From: a virus
Strand: one strand, 5' to 3'
DNA: 25,798 bases
Virus record (IMG/VR): IMGVR_UViG_3300032323_003558
Coordinates: 1 to 25,798 of that record
Made by a program: the position numbers and the translations under genes. Each line of letters opens with the position of its first letter. Positions within the stretch are counted from its first letter, which is position 1. The notes under the pieces are model-generated. The model had not been told where the DNA came from. It did not search any database and was given only the letters and a program-made list of their open reading frames with translations. Below, piece after piece: positions 8,283-14,977 of the stretch.

Positions 8283-9673
8283 TCAACCAGTTCTTTTAAC
8301 AAGGGGAAGGTTTTGGCGAAAGAAAGACCTCTCATCCCGTCAAGCAGGCGCAGGTATTCCCTTGTCTCCGGTAGCCTTGCGGACCAGTCCTCTGAATTCA
8401 TGAAATTGATTATGCCCTTGAACCTCGGTAACCCGTAGCTAGCTGATAGCCACTGTTCCTTTGTCAGACCAGCAGCCTTGACCCCGGTGAACTTGTCCCA
8501 ATTTTCCTCCATCCACGGAAAGAACTCTTCTTGGTATTTCCTCGTGATCTCTTCCTTGAGGTGGCGGGGAAGGACCTTCACGTTTAGCTGTGGAGGCCAA
8601 TATGCAAAATGCATGTTGATGCCTCCTGCTCCGAGGGGCCAAGCATTGATCTTCTTGAATCCCTGTGACACCTTCCACTTAACGAACTCTGGCAGATATG
8701 GGATGTTCAGTGCCATGCAGGTGGTAGCCGTTGTGACCGTTACGTTGTCCGATGTCTGGTCAAGCTTCCAAAATACCTCCTCTTGATGGTGCCATTTTGA
8801 TGGGTATCTTATGTAATCGTTCTGTGCTCCGTATGCATCTATGGAGTAATGGAAACGAACATTCCTAAAATTGCTCCATATATCAAAAAGGTCATCACGC
8901 CATTCGACCCCGTTCGAGTTGTATCTAAGCTCTATCTTGTCGGCAAAGCCACGCTTTATGCACTCCTCAAGCAGATCGTAGTGCTCATCTATGATGAGGC
9001 TTTCGCCACCCGCGAAATACAGCTGATAGAGGTTAGGGATCTGGTCAAAAAGCTCATTCCAGAATCGAGGATTGTTCTTGTGCCAGTTGTAGCTAGCGCC
9101 ATGATTACGCCCTTTGTTGTCCCATTGGCTGGTGTTTTTCAACCTCTCGTTCTGTATCTGGGGGAACATCTGGTTCCATTCTTTTATCCAACCAGAGCTA
9201 TCGTGCGGGCTACACATGACACACGCCAGCTGGCACTTTGAACCCATTCTTAGGTCAATGTACCTTATCTTTACCGGAAGGCTGCCGTCAGCCGTCGTTT
9301 CGCTGACCAATTGGTCGATGTCATACCTAGCGTCCCAGTAGTTGTTTTCCCAATTGCGCTTGCTTAAATGGCCAGCTTCCTCCTCCTTGTAGCATTTTAG
9401 GCAGCTAGCGGGTTTTTCGCCCCTTAGCATGAGCTTGCGAACGTTTCTCATGTAGTCTGAGTTCCACGCATCCTCCAGGGACGTATGGTTGAAATTGGCA
9501 GGCACGCCGTCATTGGTTTTCACGACGCCGACCTCACCGCCTCCTATCTTCTTGTTCGAATCAGGATCCTGCACGGAGCTGGCGTTCGACGTGCAACATG
9601 TTCGCATCTTGCCGTCGGGCCTGCTGCTTAGATGTATCCACGGCAGGGCGCAAAAGGTTTTTGATTGATTCAT
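8279..9673 (-). CDS. Radical SAM protein with N-terminal twitch-like cysteine set
   Basis: 464 aa. Auxiliary cysteines are C8 (FCALPW), C26/C27 (RTCC) and C91/C94 (CLKC). The core cluster is C147/C151/C154 in KCQLACVMC. The SAM-contact motif reads GGES instead of GGEP. The ATG at 9673 follows the previous stop by 7 nt, and CGTAAATA lies four bases upstream across that stop. The 3' end overlaps the next gene by 4 nt (ATGA). It has the family's usual order, auxiliary domain before the TIM-barrel-type core. Substrate unknown. Confidence 0.88.
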   Translation of the reverse strand: MNQSKTFCALPWIHLSSRPDGKMRTCCTSNASSVQDPDSNKKIGGGEVGVVKTNDGVPANFNHTSLEDAWNSDYMRNVRKLMLRGEKPASCLKCYKEEEAGHLSKRNWENNYWDARYDIDQLVSETTADGSLPVKIRYIDLRMGSKCQLACVMCSPHDSSGWIKEWNQMFPQIQNERLKNTSQWDNKGRNHGASYNWHKNNPRFWNELFDQIPNLYQLYFAGGESLIIDEHYDLLEECIKRGFADKIELRYNSNGVEWRDDLFDIWSNFRNVRFHYSIDAYGAQNDYIRYPSKWHHQEEVFWKLDQTSDNVTVTTATTCMALNIPYLPEFVKWKVSQGFKKINAWPLGAGGINMHFAYWPPQLNVKVLPRHLKEEITRKYQEEFFPWMEENWDKFTGVKAAGLTKEQWLSASYGLPRFKGIINFMNSEDWSARLPETREYLRLLDGMRGLSFAKTFPLLKELVE

Positions 9674-9677
9674 GTGA

Positions 9678-9685
9678 TATTTACG
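9678..9685 (-). promoter_or_regulatory. Late-promoter-like octamer at a start codon, CGTAAATA
   Basis: The minus strand reads CGTAAATA and spans the stop codon of the upstream radical SAM gene, four bases before the ATG at 9673. The gp15-like gene has GGTAAATA four bases before its ATG. A late promoter here would start transcription almost at the start codon, so this may be chance or a different signal. Confidence 0.2.
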
Positions 9686-10682
9686 GCCATTTTCTGCTAA
9701 GATTGTCTCGGAAAACCCCGCATGTGCGTATGCACCTTGACAACGGACGTTCAGTCCATCTTGAGGCTACCTCTGTGAAAAATCCCGTGGATACTATTTC
9801 ACTGAGGGTGGAATTCTTGATGTTCGGCGGAGATTCAATGTCATCAAGGGACGTGTATGATGCATAAGGTTCGACCCGATCGGTATTGTAATGGTAACCA
9901 AGATTACAGCATGGATACACCCTGCCGTCCGCTGCAACATAGATGCTACGTTCTTTCTTGGCATAGCACGATATGTCACCCGACCATTGTGTGTTTTTCG
10001 AGATTCGATTTGGATTTTTGGCTTCGAACTCGGACTCGTCTATGGACGGGGCTTCTAGCTGATACAGCACCTTGCCATGGGAGTCCAGAACGTCAAACTT
10101 ATCACCCTTGAATCGATTGGTGATTATCTGTTCAAAGAATGAAAATCCGTGGCACTTTGACAGCTCTCGAGCCTCGTTGATCTGATGCTGATTATGCCTA
10201 AAGGTGATGAACTTCCATCCTGCTATACCGCCGGCATTGATGTAGGATTTTGCATTTTCCATCAATTTCTTCCACGACACGTTTCGCCTGTATAGGTGGT
10301 TCGTGTCCTCCAGCCCGTCTATGCCGAACACCACCGTTAGCTTTTTACCAGCAATGGTTGCCAGTCTAGCCCACCAGTCCGGAGTCCTAGCACCGCCGTT
10401 CGTCATCATGATAATCGGCGTGCCGAATCTGTCTAACCACCGTTCGACGATATCATGCAGGTTCGGATGGATGCTAGGATCGCCGTAATTGCCGCACAGC
10501 GTTAGCTTGCCTATTTGCATGTCAAATCTGTCAAACCAGCTCGCATCAAAGTAAACGTTTTCCAGATTTGGATTGATGGCATCCCCTGATCGATTACGAA
10601 GGCACATCGGGCATGCAGCATTGCATCTGGTCGTGGCTTCTACGTGTACGTACGAAAGCTGGTCAGTGCTGTAAAAGGTCAT
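9681..10682 (-). CDS. Radical SAM protein with C-terminal SPASM-like cysteines
   Basis: 333 aa. The radical SAM cluster is C20/C24/C27 in RCNAACPMC. CGNYGDP stands where GGEP normally does, and HNQHQ occurs in mid-protein. C-terminal cysteines (SCYAK, YPCCN and CIRTCG) form a SPASM-like auxiliary region. FGIDGLEDTNHLYR is the conserved core strand shared with the two sister proteins. It is the shortest of the three. It overlaps the upstream sister gene by 4 nt (ATGA), so the two are an adjacent paralogous pair and may act together. The following gene starts 7 nt after the stop. Substrate unknown. Confidence 0.88.
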   Translation of the reverse strand: MTFYSTDQLSYVHVEATTRCNAACPMCLRNRSGDAINPNLENVYFDASWFDRFDMQIGKLTLCGNYGDPSIHPNLHDIVERWLDRFGTPIIMMTNGGARTPDWWARLATIAGKKLTVVFGIDGLEDTNHLYRRNVSWKKLMENAKSYINAGGIAGWKFITFRHNQHQINEARELSKCHGFSFFEQIITNRFKGDKFDVLDSHGKVLYQLEAPSIDESEFEAKNPNRISKNTQWSGDISCYAKKERSIYVAADGRVYPCCNLGYHYNTDRVEPYASYTSLDDIESPPNIKNSTLSEIVSTGFFTEVASRWTERPLSRCIRTCGVFRDNLSRKWP

Positions 10683-11758
10683 TCAAACTGTTCCCTGAAC
10701 GCGTCAAAATCCTCTCCGCATTTTTGAGAACACACCTTTAGCTTGCCATCCGAGCAGGACTTCATGCTCCATGTTCGCTCTATAGAATCAAAGATACCGG
10801 TATCGAAGACCTGCTTGAGACCATTCCTGGCATCTAACGCATGCTTACCGCCAACGGCATCGATCATCTGCCAGATCTGCTCGGTACGGGGATTCTTTTG
10901 CCACCACTTGTACATCCGACCTGCCGTCCAGCAGCACGGCAACGCAAGACCTTCGGCGGTTATGAACAAGCTAGCCTCGTCCTTGACCTTGCATCGTATT
11001 TTGGCCGAGTCGTAATAATTCTCCATGCTTCCGTGCTTGGCTATCAACGATGATTCTTTTGACAGGGCCTTGTTCTGGTACTGTTCAGATGGTTTTCTCA
11101 GCACGGATTTCTCATCACCACGGCGATCCACCACCGTGTGCTCGTTCTTACCGGCATCCCGAGCGGTGCTGAAGAACCTAGCGGTCTTTTTGGCAACGAA
11201 CTTTTCGAAGCCCAATTGGTTAGCCAGGTATCGCGCGTCGTCGACCTGATGCTGATTATGTTCGAAAACTATGAAATCCCATCTAGCCCGACCACCGGCC
11301 GCTATGAACGAGGTGAATGATCGTTCGACACTTTCCCATTGCACGTTTTGTCGGTATATGTGGTTGGTGTCCTTAAGACCATCGACGGAAAAAATCACCG
11401 TACCGTTTCGTCCCATGATCTTAGCTAGCTCCTGCCACCATTCCGGTGACCTAGCCCCGCCGTTGGTATTCATGCTGAGCCACATTCGGTCGTTGTGCTG
11501 CCTAAAATACCTAAAGACCTCCAGGGTATCGTCGGCTACTATCGGATCTCCCAGATTGCCACACATGTACATCGTGTTAAGCTGCCCGATGAAGCCGGGA
11601 TCGAAGATCCTTTGGCAATCTGCAAGCGTCAGTTCTGAGAGGTCTATGTGTGGATTTAGTTGGCCGCCGTTCTGGTTTCGATCACACATAGGACACGCTG
11701 CCTGGCAGCGTTGCGTGATCTCTAGATGTACGGTGCGTATGTCGTCTAGATCGTACAT
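10679..11758 (-). CDS. Radical SAM protein with C-terminal SPASM-like cysteines
   Basis: 359 aa. The core cluster is C18/C22/C25 in RCQAACPMC. It has CGNLGDP in the GGEP position and HNQHQ in mid-protein. C-terminal cysteines lie in IRCKV, LPCCW and CSQKCG. It is closest to the protein at 2510-3625, sharing GGRARWDF/NGRARWDF, KKT(A/N)RF and the CCW/CTW context, and is adjacent to a third sister. Start: ATG at 11758, 6 nt after the stop of the 76-aa gene, with an AGG-containing leader. It is the first radical SAM gene in transcription order and directly follows the small protein gene, so that small protein is a candidate partner or substrate. Confidence 0.88.
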   Translation of the reverse strand: MYDLDDIRTVHLEITQRCQAACPMCDRNQNGGQLNPHIDLSELTLADCQRIFDPGFIGQLNTMYMCGNLGDPIVADDTLEVFRYFRQHNDRMWLSMNTNGGARSPEWWQELAKIMGRNGTVIFSVDGLKDTNHIYRQNVQWESVERSFTSFIAAGGRARWDFIVFEHNQHQVDDARYLANQLGFEKFVAKKTARFFSTARDAGKNEHTVVDRRGDEKSVLRKPSEQYQNKALSKESSLIAKHGSMENYYDSAKIRCKVKDEASLFITAEGLALPCCWTAGRMYKWWQKNPRTEQIWQMIDAVGGKHALDARNGLKQVFDTGIFDSIERTWSMKSCSDGKLKVCSQKCGEDFDAFREQFE

Positions 11759-11764
11759 GGTAAC

Positions 11765-11995
11765 CTAAACATCCTTGTGGATGAGCGTTACATCCTGGCC
11801 CGGCCCTGCCAAGCTTGGTAGATCGCCGTGTTCGGCCATGTAAGACCTGAGAAGGTTTCGATACCACTCAACAGAATCATGGTTGGTCATCTTGTTGAAT
11901 TTTGATAGCTTGTTGTTGTCAGCACCAAGTGCTACCAACATGCGAGATACCTCGAGCTGTAGCTGGCGGGTGGTTAATTGTTCAAGTTCGGTCAT
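11765..11995 (-). CDS. Small helical protein of unknown function (76 aa)
   Basis: I do not recognise this protein. It is coupled by a 4-nt ATGA overlap to the upstream methyltransferase-like gene and lies 6 nt before the first radical SAM gene, so it is very likely translated. Residues 1-55 look alpha-helical and charged (MTELEQLTTRQLQLEVSR). A glycine/proline-containing tail follows (LPSLAGPGQD) and ends in a short hydrophobic-charged stretch. It has no cysteine, signal peptide or membrane segment. Position alone suggests an accessory subunit, substrate-carrier or substrate of the adjacent SPASM-type enzymes. This is inference. Confidence 0.7.
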   Translation of the reverse strand: MTELEQLTTRQLQLEVSRMLVALGADNNKLSKFNKMTNHDSVEWYRNLLRSYMAEHGDLPSLAGPGQDVTLIHKDV

Positions 11996-12756
11996 TTGTG
12001 TCCGATCACCATAAATCTTTTGTATGTATCCAAATCCAAAGAACCTGAAAACAGTACCTTTCGCAGGTTCACGCTGTCCATGAATTCCTCGACGCTTTCG
12101 ACGTGCGCAACGTGGGTGTCGTCGTGCTTGGTATTGGTATTTTGTAGCACGATCGGTACGTTATTCGGCAGCTTGTATATCCACGAACGGATGTCATCAA
12201 AATGATCACAGGAGGTATTGATGATGCAATCGGGCTTTTCATGCACTGGTTTTGACAGCGTGTTGTTAGACTTGCGACCTACCAACTCATAAGTGCTATC
12301 GGATGAAAATACCATTGTCAAGGCGTTCTCAGTGATCGCTTTGAATTTCCAACTTTTTGCCGTGTTATCTATGTTTAGCTTGTCTGCAGGCGGCTGGCAA
12401 GCAGGATCAAGATCAAAGGATCTTATCTTGTCCACGGTCATGCGCTGATCCCTAAACATCAACCAAGGTAAGACTCCTAGCCAACCGCCCATCGTATAAA
12501 CACAAGAAAAGCTAGTTTGAATTTTGGTAAGCTCATCTATCAACCAAAGCTTAGATCTTAGCTGACCTTTTGAAAACGCGTCTGCCCACGGGGCGTCTGG
12601 AAAAGATTGTATTGCCCGTGCCATGATGGTTAGGTCAGCCTCGAGGGGTGACTGCATGCATTGTATGATCTTTGGCCAGTTTAGATCCTGGGAGCATATC
12701 ACCGCCTGGGCGATGGTATTGATTACCGAAGCTTTGTCGAGGCTTTGTTCATTCAT
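11992..12756 (-). CDS. Class I methyltransferase-like protein
   Basis: 254 aa from the ATG at 12756, which gives an 8-nt ATGAATGA overlap with the upstream gene; the frame is open to 12792. Residues about 85-94 (CVYTMGGWLG) fit motif I of a class I SAM-dependent methyltransferase, FDLDP at 114-118 fits the acidic end of strand 2, and INTSCDH at 179-185 fits the motif IV region after strand 4. I associate this Rossmann-like pattern with environmental T4-like phages, where such genes sit near glycosyltransferase-like genes, but this is from memory. Acceptor substrate unknown. The neighbouring glycosyltransferase-like pair suggests a sugar or glycosylated product. A non-catalytic fold relative is possible. 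Confidence 0.55.
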   Translation of the reverse strand: MNEQSLDKASVINTIAQAVICSQDLNWPKIIQCMQSPLEADLTIMARAIQSFPDAPWADAFSKGQLRSKLWLIDELTKIQTSFSCVYTMGGWLGVLPWLMFRDQRMTVDKIRSFDLDPACQPPADKLNIDNTAKSWKFKAITENALTMVFSSDSTYELVGRKSNNTLSKPVHEKPDCIINTSCDHFDDIRSWIYKLPNNVPIVLQNTNTKHDDTHVAHVESVEEFMDSVNLRKVLFSGSLDLDTYKRFMVIGHK

Positions 12757-13450
12757 GGTTATCAAATTCCTGCCGTAACCATGAAAAATCATTGATCATC
12801 GCAAGTGCCTTCTTGTCATCCTTATGCTTGGTCCCATAGTCACGTCCACACAAGGCTCCGCTCATGTTCTCTTCCCAAAAATCCATCTTGGTAATTTTGG
12901 ATGCATCACACCACACATCGAGCCTGTGGGCTGTCTCGTCCTGCTTGGTGTTCGGAATGATGCTCGATGCTAGCTTGACGCACTCCCTGAATGCGGTCCT
13001 CCATGCGTGGAATGCCGATCCGTGGTAACGATGTTCGCTGGTCATTCTATGTACTATACGATAGCTCAGCTTAGCACCGCTCGTCATGTCAACGGCCGAT
13101 CTGTTAAGATTGTTGATGAACGTGCGTGTTGGAAAGAGCTTGATCGCGCCGTGGCCATACACGAGACCGTTGAAAGGGTTTACGGCCCTCATCACATAAA
13201 CCGAATCGTCTTTCGCATCTCCTTCGACCATTGCTAGATCTTCACGAGCATTATCCGTTAACCAGTTATCGCCATCGATGCACCAGAAAAATGCAGTTGA
13301 CGACATGTTTGCACATGCTAGGTGCGCGTCGTGTATCCCGCTGATGTTCGAAACGCACCGTACCTGCGTGCCGACGACCGCTGCGGCACGTTCGTGATTT
13401 TCAGCGAAATGGGGTTCGTCCCAGCGTGTCATGAAGATGTCATTCATCAT
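12749..13450 (-). CDS. Glycosyltransferase-like protein with DGD motif, copy 2
   Basis: 233 aa. GIHDAH (38-43) is followed by FFWCIDGDNW with DGD at 59-61, placed where GT-A enzymes have the DxD that binds metal and sugar nucleotide. Further on, YGHGAIKLFP resembles YGNGGPKLW in the neighbouring protein at 13447-14388. The two share layout (strand, GIH(D/N)A, DGD, YGxG, FR(E)SVK or FRECVK) and are paralogues. No membrane segment or signal peptide. It starts with a 4-nt ATGA overlap on its paralogue. Acceptor unknown; the assignment is by motif only. Confidence 0.57.
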   Translation of the reverse strand: MMNDIFMTRWDEPHFAENHERAAAVVGTQVRCVSNISGIHDAHLACANMSSTAFFWCIDGDNWLTDNAREDLAMVEGDAKDDSVYVMRAVNPFNGLVYGHGAIKLFPTRTFINNLNRSAVDMTSGAKLSYRIVHRMTSEHRYHGSAFHAWRTAFRECVKLASSIIPNTKQDETAHRLDVWCDASKITKMDFWEENMSGALCGRDYGTKHKDDKKALAMINDFSWLRQEFDNHE

Positions 13451-14388
13451 ATGAAACCACTCCTAGCTGGATTTTGATATATGTTCTTGACCCACTTGCT
13501 TGTGTTAACGTCGTGCAATGGTGTCCAAAACCCAACGTCCTCAACGAGCATGTCGCCGAGGGCACGGCAAGCAGCCTCGCAGTCGTCAGCATGCCGTTCT
13601 ATCATGCTTTCTAGATATGCTGATAGGGTTTGATAGTCATTTAGCAGCTGATACCGCAGCGAACTCTTCATCTTGAGATATCTTGGCGAATTGCTTAGGT
13701 TTCGGGAGGTCCAATGGTCCACCAAACCCAGCCTCGAACCGTACACGGCCCATAACCCATATTCAACATCAGCACCCGTGCTACACCAAATATGAACCCG
13801 CGATAGATTGGAGTTCGCTACCGACCGAATGGCAAGGGACCAGTCATCCATGATCTTGCCGTTGTTCGACATGAACTTTACCGATTCACGGTATCCAGCC
13901 CTTGCTGCCTGCAACGGACACTGATTTATCACGGTTGTGGAAAATGTTTGATTTATTTGGTAATACCTAAACGTGGTAAAGAAATCCACCGATATCGTAC
14001 CATTTACGACGTCATGCGTGTTTTTTGTCGCTATCAATCCCTTTTTCCAAAGCTTCGGGCCACCATTGCCATAGCAGAGCTCGTTAACCTTGTTGATCGA
14101 TCCAAAGGAGTAAACGCACGGGATCGATTGGACAGGGAGAGTGAACGAGTCAAATCTAAGATTATCCCAGATCCACGTGTCGCCGTCCACGATCAGGAAC
14201 CACTCTGTTTCCGCTAGCTCATCGGCAGATCTATATGCGTTGTGTATGCCTTGCACACCGTCAACCCGCTTGACATTGCCCGGCCAGACCTTTCGTGCTT
14301 GGTCGTAAAATGCGTCCTTTCCGAGCTCGTCGTACGACACGAAAACCAAGTCGATGTCCTTTAGGTCCAGGACCATTGTTTCATGCAT
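13447..14388 (-). CDS. Glycosyltransferase-like protein with DGD motif, copy 1
   Basis: 313 aa. An N-terminal strand (DLVFVSYDE, 14-21) is followed by GVQGIHNA (44-51) and FLIVDGDTW with DGD at 68-70, a DxD-type motif at the usual GT-A position. YGNGGPKLW follows. The arrangement matches the neighbour at 12749-13450, with a C-terminal extension of about 80 residues containing helical, acidic stretches. Soluble, cytoplasmic by appearance. The ATG at 14388 overlaps the previous stop by 8 nt (ATGCATGA). Likely transfers or senses a sugar nucleotide; donor and acceptor unknown. It could alternatively be an inactive relative. Confidence 0.57.
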   Translation of the reverse strand: MHETMVLDLKDIDLVFVSYDELGKDAFYDQARKVWPGNVKRVDGVQGIHNAYRSADELAETEWFLIVDGDTWIWDNLRFDSFTLPVQSIPCVYSFGSINKVNELCYGNGGPKLWKKGLIATKNTHDVVNGTISVDFFTTFRYYQINQTFSTTVINQCPLQAARAGYRESVKFMSNNGKIMDDWSLAIRSVANSNLSRVHIWCSTGADVEYGLWAVYGSRLGLVDHWTSRNLSNSPRYLKMKSSLRYQLLNDYQTLSAYLESMIERHADDCEAACRALGDMLVEDVGFWTPLHDVNTSKWVKNIYQNPARSGFI

Positions 14389-14674
14389 GACCTATCTGGC
14401 TCCATTGTTGTATGGCGAGCTTGCCTATTGCCTCGGAAAAGCTAGCATCGAGCAGCTCTTTCGAAATGGCAAAATAGCTATCCCTATGGCTTGCGGGTAA
14501 CTGTGCTAGAACGGTTCCCATCGTGGTTGCCAAAGACGAGATGATCACACCGATCGCGAACGTGGACCCCATTTCCGCTTCGATCCGTTCGTAATGCTCC
14601 AACACGGCATCGTAAAGCTGCTGTGTAACCTGGAATTGTGCATCCGAGAACTCTTCTAAATCTTTTTGTTGCAT
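14381..14674 (-). CDS. Small protein with hydrophobic central helix (97 aa)
   Basis: I do not recognise it. The ATG at 14674 is chosen because it follows the previous stop by one base with a purine-rich GAAAG leader; upstream in-frame codons run into the neighbouring gene. The first half is polar and helical (YDAVLEHYERIEAEMG). A hydrophobic, glycine-containing segment at about residues 40-60 (FAIGVIISSLATTMGTVLAQL) could be a membrane helix or a packed core helix. A second amphipathic helix follows. It lies between the 68-aa protein gene and the glycosyltransferase-like pair in the same coupled operon. Confidence 0.65.
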   Translation of the reverse strand: MQQKDLEEFSDAQFQVTQQLYDAVLEHYERIEAEMGSTFAIGVIISSLATTMGTVLAQLPASHRDSYFAISKELLDASFSEAIGKLAIQQWSQIGHA

Positions 14675-14675
14675 C

Positions 14676-14882
14676 TTACTTTCTTTTCCGATTGTTGATG
14701 CCAAGTAGCGTGGTAACCGTGTCCCGACCTTCGTCGTTGGTCGGATGATTCTGCTCCAGCCATTCCTCAACCTCAAGGCATGTGCGCTGGTTTTTGGATA
14801 CCAATCGAAGCATTTGAATCGCTTCCTCCAGCTGTAGCTCCAGCGCCTGCACGCGGCTCACGTTGACATTGTTGTTAGACAT
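14676..14882 (-). CDS. Small coiled-coil-like protein (68 aa)
   Basis: Unrecognised. From the ATG at 14882, MSNNNVNVSR is followed by a leucine-rich heptad-like segment (VQALELQLEEAIQMLRLVS) that suggests a short coiled coil, and a basic C-terminus (NNRKRK). The frame is open upstream to a TTG inside the terminator hairpin, which is unlikely to be used. It is the first gene of the minus cassette downstream of the sheath terminator. It could be an assembly factor linked to the sheath gene rather than part of the cassette. Confidence 0.6.
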   Translation of the reverse strand: MSNNNVNVSRVQALELQLEEAIQMLRLVSKNQRTCLEVEEWLEQNHPTNDEGRDTVTTLLGINNRKRK

Positions 14883-14927
14883 GATAAAGATTATCGATAT
14901 CCTTGGTCTAAAATCAACCAGATAAGA

Positions 14928-14952
14928 AAAAAGGGGCAACTTGCCCCTTTTT
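14928..14952. terminator. Bidirectional rho-independent terminator after the sheath gene
   Basis: A-tract, GGGGC, five-base loop AACTT, GCCCC and T-tract form a symmetric hairpin centred on 14940. It starts 24 nt past the sheath stop codon. With A-tract and T-tract on either side it can terminate in both directions and would uncouple the cassette from sheath transcription. Confidence 0.85.
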
Positions 14953-14969
14953 CCTCCGGTAATTATACC

Positions 14970-14977
14970 GATTTATT
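14970..14977 (-). promoter_or_regulatory. Weak late-promoter-like octamer, AATAAATC
   Basis: The minus strand reads AATAAATC across the sheath stop codon, one mismatch from NATAAATA. It would drive the cassette, but the terminator hairpin lies between it and the first gene, so it is a poor candidate. A TATAAT-like hexamer also occurs a few bases downstream. Confidence 0.15.

Noticed and set aside
10679-11995. A classical RiPP cluster with leader-core precursor, transporter and peptidase
   Set aside because: No transporter, peptidase or recognisable leader/core peptide is visible; the 76-aa protein lacks cysteines or a repeated core. Only a weaker partner-or-substrate suggestion is kept.
12-14388. 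Bacterial genomic island rather than phage cassette
   Set aside because: The cassette is contiguous with the sheath gene, a late-type promoter lies inside it, and gene packing matches the phage part; chimerism cannot be excluded without read coverage.
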